Shown: piece after piece, positions 1 through 9,290 of the stretch
Position numbering within the stretch: the first letter of the stretch is position 1
Layout: each line of letters starts with the position of its first letter
Assembly: GCA_944380925.1 (NCBI GenBank)
Contig: CALWJD010000001.1
Span: 124,001 to 188,000, forward strand
Reading direction: 5' to 3'
Source of the DNA: UMGS1491 sp944380925
GTDB lineage: Bacteria; Bacillota; Clostridia; Oscillospirales; Acutalibacteraceae
Length of the DNA stretch: 64,000 bases
Notes under the pieces: generated by a model
What the model saw: the letters and a program-made list of their open reading frames with translations, nothing else
What the model was told of the DNA's origin: nothing
Databases searched by the model: none
Made by a program: the position numbers and the translations under genes

Positions 1-3000
1 GATAGTGAAAAGCTCCAAACTTTCATAAATGCTATCAATGGCAATACTTCACTTAAATTCCAGTCAGATTTCACGTTAATGGTTAAATTAGAAGGCGGAA
101 CAGCTCCTCAATTTTATAAAGATCAATCGACTAAATATATTGTGAGAAATGCGAATTATAGAGTTTCTTCCTTTGGTCGTTTTTCGGGAAAATGTGTTCC
201 GCTTGTAATAAATGATGAAGATAATCCGGACGCAAGCGTTGACAGCCGAGAAGGCCCGTATTTAAATATACCACAAGACTATATCAATTGGAGCAGTGAT
301 AATTCAGAAACGACTCCGGAGGTATTCACTATGGGAGGAAACTTTACGGGTTCATATAATAACACAGCCGGACTTAATAATAGCTATTGGGGTTGGTCAT
401 GGGATGATAGACGGTTAAACTACTACTGCGACAATATAGTGCTAAACTATGACTGCGCTGCACCAAAATATGCTCCCGCAAATATCACTTTTACCAACAG
501 CGGGCTTGCGAATTTTAAAACCAACAGTGGCACGGCATTCGGAGAAAACAATAGTACATCTATTGGTGCCAAAAATGAACTACGTTTTAAACTTTACGCC
601 AAGGAAAGCCATCTCTTTAACCTTGCGGGACTGTCCACAGCAGATAAATTAAGCGATGCAACAAATGCAATTTCTGTGGAAAACGACCCTTCTAGAACAT
701 ATAGGTTAGTAGCTATCGATTATAGCAGCGATGGCTCTTATATAACTTACAAAATCGATAATATTATCAATAATAACTCCGAAAATCCCGTAAATCTAAA
801 ACTGAGTGTTAATAATAGCAAACTTGAAAGAAGAAAATATACATGCTCATTTACAGGCACAAATGCCACGTATTCGGACAGTGAGGGTGTTTCGATACCT
901 TCGCAAAAATCATTTGAATATCGTAGTATAAATGATGGCGAAGCTGAGCAATCCTTCATCATCAAACCCGGAAATATAGCCGACGTTAATGACAAACCAA
1001 AACTTTCATTTAAATTTGGTGGAGGCATAACAGAAAATATTAACATAAGCGACCTCAATTTGGATAATGGTGCTTCGGAAATCAGGTACCTTTGCAAGAC
1101 TATCGAAAGTGATAACAGTACAGCTAATCTTGTAATAAAAATAGAAAAAACAAAACGTGCCGGGCAATACAAGGTAACCATATTACAAATCAAGTATGGT
1201 TTTACTATTGATGCCAGTTATAACAAAAAAAAGGTAACAGTTAAATTTTATACTGACGGTAACTTCAATTATAAAATCATAGCTCCCACCACATTAGTCG
1301 GTTCGGAAGACGGTATACTTCCGGGAGCCAATCAAACCTATGCGGGTAGACAAATAACATATGGCAGAAAAGTGGATTTCATTGTCGTTCCAAATGACGG
1401 CTTTGATATAAGCAATATACAAGTCACCGCAAACGGAAACACTGTAGATCTCAAAAATGACTGTTATACCGTATCTAGCATCACCGAAGAAACGAACATC
1501 CGAGTAAACAATGTTTCAAAAATCACTAATGATGTTACGTTCACACGATATGATAACGTGTTTTTTAAAGATTCAGATAATAACCAGTTTGCCGAAAAGC
1601 ATTCGGTTGATTATAACGATGATGTTTCTTTCAGAGTATCCGTTTCGAATGCATATGACGGATCCGTAGGCGATATACAGATATTTGCAGAGTATTCAAA
1701 ATCCGGTGAAAATGTGGAAATTCCAAAAATATATGATCAAGATGAGAATGGCAATCAAAAAACGACATATCATTACACTTTAGAACACGTTAAAGAAAAT
1801 ATTCGTGTTTACGCAAAAAATATGGCACTTAACAAATACGAAATTACCTTAAACCCCACAGATGGTATCGAATATTGGAATGAGTATGGCACTAAAAAAC
1901 TTGCTACCAAAGCAGGAGACAACGGAAAAACCGTTTATAAAGCAGAAGCATATCACGGAGAAAACTTTAGCTTTAAAGTTGTTGCAAAAACCGGATATGA
2001 TATATCAAATTTAAAAGTATACAGCAAACCAAAAAGCAGCAACAAATCCACACAGCTTCTCCCCTCCCACGACGTATATACAATAAACGGCATTTCTGAA
2101 AACCAGATTGTTAATGCTCAAAACACTCCAAAATCAAAATGCAAATTGGAATTTAGAACTTTGCCGGGAGCAACCTACACAGATCCTTCGGGAAGCACTA
2201 TTAGTAATACGCTAGAAGTTGATTATGGTTCAAATTATAAATTCAAAATTTCTCTTGATGCCGCTTATAACAAATCCAAACCTAAAGTGAAAATAAAAGG
2301 CACAACCGATTTCTTAAAGAAAGGCTCGGACGGAAATTATGAAGTTTCCAGTATTGAAGAAGACAAGATAATAGAAATAGAAAACGTATCCAAAAACACA
2401 TATACCGCAACCTTCAAAGATACAGAAGGTGTTATATATCGGACTGCCAAAAACAAACCTTTCACAGGAACACAACCGGTTGAATATGAGGGAACTTTGT
2501 ACTTTAAAATTTCCCTGATGGATGCTTACGATAAGTCAACTCCTCTGGTAATGCTTGATGACAAAAAAGTGCTTAGCGAAAATTCCGGGGTTTACAGCAT
2601 ATCCAACATACATGATGATGTTGTTGTAACCGTCAAGAACGTTGTTAAAAATCCGGAAGAAGTGAGTATCTCGGAAATTCTAAATGTTCCGAAAGAAGTA
2701 AACACAACTGATGACGTTGATGCAGTCGTAAAAGCAACAAAAACTTATATGAACTTAAGCGATGAAGACAAAGAACAAGTTACAAATATTGATGATCTTA
2801 AAAAGTCCCAAGAAAATGCCGGAAGAATAAATCACTCCTCCGGAGATGTCGAAATAGCCGGTGTTGATTGGAATATTAAATTGATGGTAACACCTCTAAC
2901 GGATAATGAAGAACAGATGAGAAGTTTTGAAGAAAAAGTAGATAGACGTTCGCTCATATCACTTTACGAAATCCACTTGATCGACCTTCTAAGCGGAAAT

Positions 3001-3579
3001 AATTATGAAGTTCCTTACGGACAAGAAGTTTCCGTAATTTTGCCGGCGCCTAACCTAACCGGATATTCAAATGCGGTAGTGGCACACGAAACTTCCGGCG
3101 GAAGTATGGAATACCTTGACCTTAATGTGGTGGATTACAGAGCACAATTCAAAACGTCATCGTTTAGTAAGTTCGGAATAGCTGCCAAGAAACTGGAAAA
3201 TTATGTGGAAGATCCTTCGAATATGAAAATATCCGTAAACAGCTTGGTTGAAAACGAAGAAGAACTAAAATCACTTTTGGGCGAAGGATTAGTTTCACAA
3301 CTTGGAAATCTGATTGATAAAACCGATGAAGAACCAAAAAAAGAAGAGATCGGCACTGTAACAGATGATTTCACTTCCAATGAAGGATCCATGGAGGATG
3401 TTTTCGGGCTTAAAAAAGTATTCGACGATGCTGGAATGGAAGAAACATATAACTGGATACTCGAGCATGAGCTTATCGCAGTAGTTTCAATACTTCTTAT
3501 AGGAGCACTGCTTATCTGGCTGTTGCTGGCGCTTGCTCGCAAAAACCAAAAAGAAGAAGAAGCAAAAGGCAAAAAATAA
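1..3579 (+). CDS. Large repeat-containing surface protein with C-terminal membrane anchor (5' partial)
   Basis: The reading frame is open to base 1, so the gene begins before the window; the first in-window ATG is at 79. More than 1,190 residues are visible. The middle (about 1250-2650) holds several degenerate repeats of roughly 80-110 residues, each with a 'VDYG/VEYE...F+I(S/L)..AYD/YNKS' segment and ending in 'I..V.NV.KN'. A helical linker follows (about 2660-2820), then an Ig-like C-terminal domain as found before anchors of clostridial surface proteins (about 2840-3200). The end is one hydrophobic segment (about 3470-3535) followed by a KNQKEEEAKGKK tail, so the protein is probably membrane-anchored and faces outward. 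There is no LPXTG. A terminator follows at once. The ligand is unknown; adhesin or matrix protein is inference. Confidence 0.8.
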   Translation, partial: DSEKLQTFINAINGNTSLKFQSDFTLMVKLEGGTAPQFYKDQSTKYIVRNANYRVSSFGRFSGKCVPLVINDEDNPDASVDSREGPYLNIPQDYINWSSDNSETTPEVFTMGGNFTGSYNNTAGLNNSYWGWSWDDRRLNYYCDNIVLNYDCAAPKYAPANITFTNSGLANFKTNSGTAFGENNSTSIGAKNELRFKLYAKESHLFNLAGLSTADKLSDATNAISVENDPSRTYRLVAIDYSSDGSYITYKIDNIINNNSENPVNLKLSVNNSKLERRKYTCSFTGTNATYSDSEGVSIPSQKSFEYRSINDGEAEQSFIIKPGNIADVNDKPKLSFKFGGGITENINISDLNLDNGASEIRYLCKTIESDNSTANLVIKIEKTKRAGQYKVTILQIKYGFTIDASYNKKKVTVKFYTDGNFNYKIIAPTTLVGSEDGILPGANQTYAGRQITYGRKVDFIVVPNDGFDISNIQVTANGNTVDLKNDCYTVSSITEETNIRVNNVSKITNDVTFTRYDNVFFKDSDNNQFAEKHSVDYNDDVSFRVSVSNAYDGSVGDIQIFAEYSKSGENVEIPKIYDQDENGNQKTTYHYTLEHVKENIRVYAKNMALNKYEITLNPTDGIEYWNEYGTKKLATKAGDNGKTVYKAEAYHGENFSFKVVAKTGYDISNLKVYSKPKSSNKSTQLLPSHDVYTINGISENQIVNAQNTPKSKCKLEFRTLPGATYTDPSGSTISNTLEVDYGSNYKFKISLDAAYNKSKPKVKIKGTTDFLKKGSDGNYEVSSIEEDKIIEIENVSKNTYTATFKDTEGVIYRTAKNKPFTGTQPVEYEGTLYFKISLMDAYDKSTPLVMLDDKKVLSENSGVYSISNIHDDVVVTVKNVVKNPEEVSISEILNVPKEVNTTDDVDAVVKATKTYMNLSDEDKEQVTNIDDLKKSQENAGRINHSSGDVEIAGVDWNIKLMVTPLTDNEEQMRSFEEKVDRRSLISLYEIHLIDLLSGNNYEVPYGQEVSVILPAPNLTGYSNAVVAHETSGGSMEYLDLNVVDYRAQFKTSSFSKFGIAAKKLENYVEDPSNMKISVNSLVENEEELKSLLGEGLVSQLGNLIDKTDEEPKKEEIGTVTDDFTSNEGSMEDVFGLKKVFDDAGMEETYNWILEHELIAVVSILLIGALLIWLLLALARKNQKEEEAKGKK

Positions 3580-3597
3580 TCTGATATTTATATAATA

Positions 3598-3626
3598 AAA
3601 CACCTCGGCTTGGGCGGGGTGTTTTT
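3598..3626 (+). terminator. Rho-independent terminator of the surface-protein gene
   Basis: A 10-bp stem AAACACCTCG / CGGGGTGTTT (one T-G pair) with a 7-nt loop is followed by a T run, 18 nt after the stop codon. Confidence 0.85.
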
Positions 3627-3688
3627 CATATAGCAATAATTTTTTGTCATGAAAAAATAATAAAAGTGGATAAAAAACCAAAAAATTA

Positions 3689-3721
3689 TTGATATTGTAA
3701 CTATAAGTGTTACAATATCAA
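3689..3721. promoter_or_regulatory. Perfect 13-bp inverted repeat, candidate operator
   Basis: TTGATATTGTAAC and GTTACAATATCAA are exact reverse complements separated by 7 nt. No T run follows, so it is not a terminator. It lies 29 nt upstream of the start of the small gene at 3750, where an operator or 5'-UTR hairpin would sit. Confidence 0.6.
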
Positions 3722-3749
3722 CATATTATTCAAAATAGGGGTGGTTTTC

Positions 3750-4007
3750 GTGAAAACAATAAGGGGCGAGGTAGGTAAATACAAAATTATATTTTGCGAT
3801 GAAAGCAATAAATTTGAGTTTGAAGACAGATCAGACCTAATGGAATTAGGGATCGGATATGTAAAAGGCAGAAGAAAATACTTTTTATATACTCAAAAAA
3901 CTGACAAAGTAATACCACGAAGCGACAAGTTTAGAATTAGCCAATGGGTTTCCGACGTCATCGCCGCAAGAGCCAAAGAGTGCACCGGGTTTGATTTTAC
4001 CATGTAG
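3750..4007 (+). CDS. Small hypothetical protein (85 aa)
   Basis: I do not recognise this protein. It begins at GTG 3750, 5 nt after the Shine-Dalgarno AGGGGTGG; an in-frame GTG at 3741 lies inside that motif and is rejected. The product is about 85 residues, basic and soluble, with no signal peptide or membrane segment. It has a compact beta-rich look at the N-terminus (VKTIRGEVGKYKIIFCDESN) and a helical C-terminal half containing ISQWVSDVIAARAKEC. It is monocistronic, with its own terminator, and is preceded by a perfect 13-bp palindrome, suggesting individual control. Confidence 0.65.
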   Translation: MKTIRGEVGKYKIIFCDESNKFEFEDRSDLMELGIGYVKGRRKYFLYTQKTDKVIPRSDKFRISQWVSDVIAARAKECTGFDFTM

Positions 4008-4031
4008 CTAAAAATATTTGAAAACTTTCTA

Positions 4032-4064
4032 TTCTCTCACCTAATATGGGCGGGAGAATTTTTA
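4032..4064 (+). terminator. Rho-independent terminator
   Basis: ATTCTCTC...GGGAGAAT stem (with one internal mismatch, extended by CC/GG) followed by TTTTT, 25 nt after the small hypothetical gene. Confidence 0.75.
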
Positions 4065-4217
4065 TTGCCCAAAAATGCGAATTCGTTTTATCTAAACAAT
4101 AAATTACGTATGGTTAAATTTAAAAAATAAAATACCGATCCGGCTGGCAAATTATTGATAGCTTCATAATATACATTTATATACTTACTTTTCTTTTTAT
4201 AAACGGAGTGATTTTTT

Positions 4218-5441
4218 ATGCCGGAAGGAAAACTTATATTAAATGTCTTTGACGAAACAATCGGAAAACCACTGCCAAACGCAAAAATTTCAATATCTTC
4301 TTCGGAAAATCCCGAAAATATAATCGAAGAATTAATTACTGACGACTCAGGGCAATCAGATACTATAAATCTTACAACTCCCCCACTTGAATATTCCCTT
4401 ACGCCAAATTCACCCATGCCTTACGGAGAATACGACGTAAAAATAATTAATCCGGGTTTTGATAATGTTACCATTCAAAAAATTCAAATATTGCCGGATA
4501 CCATTTCAGAACAGGATGTTTTTATGCAGCCTGCACTTCAAGACAATCTGCAAAACTTAAACTACTCTATTGCCCCCCACACGCTATATGGAGAATATCC
4601 TCCAAAAATTGCCGAAAGCGCCGTAAAAGAGCTCCCCAACCCAAGCGGGTTTGTGGTTTTGGATAAAGTTGTTGTTCCTGAATATATAGTGGTTCACGAC
4701 GGAGTTCCTGACGACAACAGTGCGCCTAATTACTGGATTCCTTACAAAGACTACATCAAAAATGTTTGCAGCAGTGAAATATATGCCACTTGGCCGGAAG
4801 CGACAATACGCGCAAATGTTTTAGCAATTGTTTCTTTTACTTTAAACCGAGTTTATACCGAATGGTACAGAAGCCGCGGCAAAAACTTTACCGTAACGTC
4901 CACTACGGCTTACGACCAAAAATTTATATACCAAAGAAACATATTTTCGGAAATATCACAAATAGTAGACGAACTTTTTGCAACTTACATAACAAAACCA
5001 AACATAAAGCAACCTCTATTTACGCAATATTGCGACGGCAAAAACGTTACTTGCCCCCAGTGGCTTTCCCAGTGGGGCTCAAAGGAGCTCGGCGAAAACG
5101 GCACTAACTATATAGATATACTTAGGTTTTATTACGGCTCTGAAATATATCTTGAAACCACCAATCAAGTTACGGGCATTCCTTCATCATTTCCGGGTCA
5201 GGTTCTAGAAAATGGCTCTCAAGGCGAAAGCGTACGGACCATACAAAGGCAATTAAATGCGATAAATAAGAACTACCCCGCAATAGAAAGGATTGCGGTA
5301 GATGGTATTTACGGCCCAAAAACAACAGATTCCGTAAAAAAATTTCAAGAAATATTTGGACTTCCACAAACAGGAATAGTCGATTATTCCACTTGGTACG
5401 AAATTTCTAAAATCTATACGGCAGTTGAAAGACTTGCTTAA
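4218..5441 (+). CDS. SpoIID-like protein with C-terminal peptidoglycan-binding domain
   Basis: 407 residues starting at ATG 4218 behind GGAGTG. Residues 1-100 form a carboxypeptidase-regulatory-like beta-sandwich (TDDSGQS, YSLTP, PYGEYDVKI). Residues about 185-310 resemble the SpoIID/LytB fold: 'ATIRANVLAIVSFTLNRVY', then 'STTAYDQKFIY', then 'CDGKNVTCPQWLSQWGS'. Residues about 330-395 are a PG_binding_1 domain (GSQGESVRTIQRQLN, VDGIYGPKTTDSVKKFQ). SpoIID proteins act on peptidoglycan during sporulation, so a role in spore or cell-wall processing is likely. No signal peptide is visible, so export would have to follow another route. The gene stands alone, with about 200 bp on each side. Confidence 0.8.
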   Translation: MPEGKLILNVFDETIGKPLPNAKISISSSENPENIIEELITDDSGQSDTINLTTPPLEYSLTPNSPMPYGEYDVKIINPGFDNVTIQKIQILPDTISEQDVFMQPALQDNLQNLNYSIAPHTLYGEYPPKIAESAVKELPNPSGFVVLDKVVVPEYIVVHDGVPDDNSAPNYWIPYKDYIKNVCSSEIYATWPEATIRANVLAIVSFTLNRVYTEWYRSRGKNFTVTSTTAYDQKFIYQRNIFSEISQIVDELFATYITKPNIKQPLFTQYCDGKNVTCPQWLSQWGSKELGENGTNYIDILRFYYGSEIYLETTNQVTGIPSSFPGQVLENGSQGESVRTIQRQLNAINKNYPAIERIAVDGIYGPKTTDSVKKFQEIFGLPQTGIVDYSTWYEISKIYTAVERLA

Positions 5442-5555
5442 CGTTTTAATTATTTAAAAAACTAAATATTTGAAATTTATAAACAAATTACAAGTGGCTT
5501 TAAATCTAAATATAAAAAAATACATTAAAAAAATTTACTCATATTACCAAACTTA

Positions 5556-5585
5556 TTGACTAACTAATGTTTTTTATGCTATCCT
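5556..5585 (+). promoter_or_regulatory. Putative promoter of the penicillin-binding protein gene
   Basis: TTGACT and TATCCT are separated by 18 nt, 54 nt upstream of the ATG at 5639. The surrounding 5442-5638 gap is AT-rich and holds no other visible feature. Confidence 0.5.
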
Positions 5586-5638
5586 TTTCTTGTTGTAATG
5601 CATTTTTGAAATAACAATTCAAAATAAGGGAGTTCAAT

Positions 5639-7993
5639 ATGAGGAAAACTGATATTAGTCAATTTAGTAATTCTTCAAAAAATTCAAGAATATCGCTAAA
5701 ACAAAAGCAAATATATAAAAGCAGACGCCTTTTAACTTCGCTGCTGAAAATAACATACAAATTCCTTATAAGCATTCTAATAATTATTATAACAACCGGT
5801 CTTTTTATTTTAGGGTCGCTAAGGCTTTATAAATCTACAATCCTTCAAAACGATATAGCGCTAAATATTAATGCCTCAAAAATGGCTCTTACGAGTTTTG
5901 TATACGTAAACAACGACGAAGGCGAACCTGAGGAATACCAAAGAGTGTATAACCTTGAAAATCGTGTTTGGATTGATTTTCAGGATATTCCGCAAAACAT
6001 GAAAAATGCAATAATAGCAATAGAAGATAAAAGATTTTATGATCACAGAGGAATAGATATTTTTAGGACAAGCGGAGCTATGATGAACCTTCTGAAAGGA
6101 AATCAAAGCTATGGCGGTTCTACCCTCACGCAACAATTAATAAAAAACATTACGGAAGACAATCAAGTAAGCCTTACAAGAAAACTGCGTGAAATATTCA
6201 GAGCCATGGAGCTCGAAGAAAGATATTCCAAAGACGAAATTTTGGAATCTTACCTAAATGTTGTTAACTTTGGCGGCGGAAGCCGTGGAGTCCAAGCGGC
6301 TGCAAACTTATATTTTAAAAAGCCCATTCAGGAATGTTCTTTGGCGCAGTGCGCAACAATAGCGGGAATAACGCAAAACCCCACCGCCTATAACCCGATA
6401 TATCACCCACAAAACAACAAAGAAAGACGCGAACTTGTTTTAAAAGAAATGCTTGAGCAAGGTATGGTTTCCGAACAAGAATGCGAGGAAGCCTTTGCGG
6501 AATCGGAAAATATGACCTTTGATGATATTTCAGATTCAGACGATGAAAGTAAAAACGCAAACGTCCGAAATTGGTATATGGAAACGCTTATAAGAGATGT
6601 TGTGGGAGACCTTTGCTCACAATATAACATAGGCAAATCCGCAGCAGAAGACATGATATATACACAAGGCCTTAAGATATACTGCGCAATGGATAAAAAG
6701 GCGCAAGAAATAGCAGAAAATTCCTTAAAAGAAGCTTCCGTAATGCCAAGAGATAAAAATTTGGAACTCGGATACACTCTTATGGGATTTGACGGACGCA
6801 TACTCGCAACTTTGGGCTCAAGAAAAGAAAAAACAGGAAATTTACTTTATGACCGCGCAAACGTTGCCAAACGTCAGCCGGGTTCTACCATAAAACCTAT
6901 CGCTGCATATGCGCCGATTATTGACGCGGGAATATATAATTATTCCTCGCTCATACCTGATGAGCCCCTCCATATTGATAGCGATGGAAACAACAAAATT
7001 AAAAACTGGCCTGAAAACTGGTACCACAGCTATAAAGGTAGAGTTACTCTCCAATGGGCAATCGAAAAATCAGCTAACGCCCCTGCCGCCCAAATGGTTA
7101 ACACTTTAACACCACGTAAAAGCTATGAATTTTTAACCAAAAAGCTCGGTATTACAAGTCTTGATAGTCACGATGCAAGCTCCCTTGCAGCGCTCGCAAC
7201 AGGAGGTACGCACTATGGCGTTACGCCAAGAGAAATGGCCGGAGCGTTTCAAATTTTCGGAAATGGCGGTAAATATAACAAACCTTACACATATTTCTAC
7301 GTAACAGACAGAAACGATAAAGTCATCTTAGATAACAGGGATAACATTCCAACTCAATCCGTGGCTTCATCCACAGCAACCATAATGAATAGGCTCTTAA
7401 GAAATGTTATCGTTGGAGCCGAAGGTACAGGACGCTCTGCAAATATTCCCGATTGGAATATAGTAGGTAAAACAGGTACAACAACCGATGACCACGATAG
7501 CTGGTTTGTAGGTATGAGCCCTTATGCCGTATCTGCAATTTGGACAGGATACGACAACCCAAAAAGAATTGGCGAAACCACCGCCGCCATAAGAATTTGG
7601 AAATATATAATGACCAAATATCTTGAAGGCAAACCGAATATCGACTATACCTATGATAAAGATGTAGTGGCGCAAACTTACTGCAAAAATTCAGGAAACT
7701 TGGCAAAACCCGGATGTACAACCGCAACAGGATATTACGTAAGCAGCAATTTACCGCCGGTTTGCTCATCGCATTCCGTATATGGTTATTCGGATCCATC
7801 TGCAAAAGAAGAAGCCGCTCCGGCTTCCTCAAGCAATGTTTCAACACCATCTGAAGACCCCACCGAAACATCAGCTCTTCCGGATCCAGAACCCGCTTCT
7901 TCCGAAAATTCAAAGAAAAAATCTGAATCTTCCGATAAAGAAAAAAAGAAAGAATCAGGCAATTCTGAAGAAAAGAAAAAGAAAAATGATTAA
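5639..7993 (+). CDS. Class A penicillin-binding protein (transglycosylase/transpeptidase)
   Basis: 784 residues, the usual size for PBP1A-type enzymes that polymerise and cross-link peptidoglycan at the outer membrane face. There is a cytoplasmic basic N-terminus, one membrane segment (about 39-62), and a GT51 transglycosylase domain with the catalytic AIIAIEDKRFYDHRG motif (Glu129) and GGSTLTQQLIKN (159-170). The transpeptidase has S416-T-I-K419, SAN at 478-480 and KTGT at 611-614. The C-terminal 60 residues are a low-complexity Ser/Pro/Glu/Lys tail. ATG 5639 follows AAGGGAG. It appears monocistronic, with lysC 72 nt downstream. Confidence 0.95.
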   Translation: MRKTDISQFSNSSKNSRISLKQKQIYKSRRLLTSLLKITYKFLISILIIIITTGLFILGSLRLYKSTILQNDIALNINASKMALTSFVYVNNDEGEPEEYQRVYNLENRVWIDFQDIPQNMKNAIIAIEDKRFYDHRGIDIFRTSGAMMNLLKGNQSYGGSTLTQQLIKNITEDNQVSLTRKLREIFRAMELEERYSKDEILESYLNVVNFGGGSRGVQAAANLYFKKPIQECSLAQCATIAGITQNPTAYNPIYHPQNNKERRELVLKEMLEQGMVSEQECEEAFAESENMTFDDISDSDDESKNANVRNWYMETLIRDVVGDLCSQYNIGKSAAEDMIYTQGLKIYCAMDKKAQEIAENSLKEASVMPRDKNLELGYTLMGFDGRILATLGSRKEKTGNLLYDRANVAKRQPGSTIKPIAAYAPIIDAGIYNYSSLIPDEPLHIDSDGNNKIKNWPENWYHSYKGRVTLQWAIEKSANAPAAQMVNTLTPRKSYEFLTKKLGITSLDSHDASSLAALATGGTHYGVTPREMAGAFQIFGNGGKYNKPYTYFYVTDRNDKVILDNRDNIPTQSVASSTATIMNRLLRNVIVGAEGTGRSANIPDWNIVGKTGTTTDDHDSWFVGMSPYAVSAIWTGYDNPKRIGETTAAIRIWKYIMTKYLEGKPNIDYTYDKDVVAQTYCKNSGNLAKPGCTTATGYYVSSNLPPVCSSHSVYGYSDPSAKEEAAPASSSNVSTPSEDPTETSALPDPEPASSENSKKKSESSDKEKKKESGNSEEKKKKND

Positions 7994-8065
7994 CTAAAAG
8001 TCACATTATTATGATTTTTAAATATTTATAAAATAAAGCACAATTTTTAGGAGCTGAATCTTTTA

Positions 8066-9274
8066 ATGAGCCTTATAGTTCAAAAATTTGGTGGGAGTTC
8101 CGTTGCCGATGCGCATCACTTATATAATGTTGCAAAAACAATAACAAGCGTATACTCGGAAGGTCACAGCATAGTAGTGGTTGTATCGGCACAAGGAGAT
8201 ACTACGGATAACCTTTTGAAAAAAGCTTATGAAATAAACAAAAACCCTTCCAAAAGAGAAATGGACGCTCTCCTTTCGGCAGGAGAACAAATGTCCTCAT
8301 CTCTTTTGGCAATGGCAATAGAAAATTTAGGATTTCCGGTTATATCGCTAAGCGGTTGGCAAGCAGGATTTAAAACAAACGACAATTATGGTAATGCTCA
8401 AATTGAAAATATTACAACCACTCGAATAAAAAAAGAATTAGAAAATAAAAATATTGTAGTATTGGCAGGATTCCAAGGTTTTGACGAAAAAAACAATATA
8501 ACCACTTTGGGCAGAGGCGGCTCCGATACAAGCGCAATAGCCGTTGCGGCAGCGCTTGAGGCAGACAGATGCAAAATCTATACCGATGTTGACGGTGTTT
8601 ACACTTCCGACCCAAAAATTGTGCCATCCGCAAAAAAGATAAAAGAAATATCCTACGATGAAATGTATGAATTTTCATATCGTGGAGCACAGGTTATGAA
8701 TGATAAATCCATTCTAACCGCCAAAAAATATGGTGTTGCGGTGGAAGTAATGTCAAGTATGCTAAACAAAACAAAAGGCACCATAATAAAAGCAAATGCT
8801 GCAAAAACGAATGCTTGTTCGGGTATTGCGATAATTAATAACGTAACAAAATTAATTCTAACCAATGCGCAATCCCATAAAGAACTTATAGATAGATTAA
8901 CTGAAAGCGGAATAAATGTAGATAAACAATTAAAATCAGTCGGGCAAAACAAAAATGATAGCTTTACCATTGCCATACCTGAAAACAGACTTCAAGAAGC
9001 GATGGAAGTTATAAACAATTTTAGCGCCAAAAGCGATGAATCCCAAATTTTCTATGAAAAGGGTAAATCTAAAATTTCGGTAATAAATATATCTGAAAAT
9101 ATAAATATAAATATCGCTTCCATAATATTCGAAATTCTATCCGAAGCAAAAATAAATATAGAAATGGTTGCTTGCGACAACAAACGTGTTTCAATACTTT
9201 TGCCAACAACACATATGAGTGATGCCGTAAATATTATCCACAGCAAACTTTTCGAGGAAGACACCCTGATTTAA
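8066..9274 (+). CDS. lysC: Aspartate kinase
   Basis: 402 residues, typical of monofunctional aspartokinases. It phosphorylates L-aspartate as the first step to lysine, threonine, methionine and diaminopimelate. The N-terminal amino-acid-kinase domain starts with KFGGSS (7-12), followed by LSAGEQMSS and GRGGSDTSA. The C-terminal third carries tandem ACT domains that usually bind lysine or threonine for feedback control. The start ATG 8066 follows AGGAGCTG. It converges with the gerA operon, 16 nt from the gerAC stop. Diaminopimelate supply fits the neighbouring cell-wall genes. Confidence 0.95.
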   Translation: MSLIVQKFGGSSVADAHHLYNVAKTITSVYSEGHSIVVVVSAQGDTTDNLLKKAYEINKNPSKREMDALLSAGEQMSSSLLAMAIENLGFPVISLSGWQAGFKTNDNYGNAQIENITTTRIKKELENKNIVVLAGFQGFDEKNNITTLGRGGSDTSAIAVAAALEADRCKIYTDVDGVYTSDPKIVPSAKKIKEISYDEMYEFSYRGAQVMNDKSILTAKKYGVAVEVMSSMLNKTKGTIIKANAAKTNACSGIAIINNVTKLILTNAQSHKELIDRLTESGINVDKQLKSVGQNKNDSFTIAIPENRLQEAMEVINNFSAKSDESQIFYEKGKSKISVINISENININIASIIFEILSEAKINIEMVACDNKRVSILLPTTHMSDAVNIIHSKLFEEDTLI

Positions 9275-9290
9275 ACAAAATTATAAAGCT

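Noticed and set aside
747..1193. Minus-strand open frame opposite the surface-protein gene
   Set aside because: No ribosome-binding site, overlaps a strongly supported gene entirely, and the composition is that of an antisense shadow.
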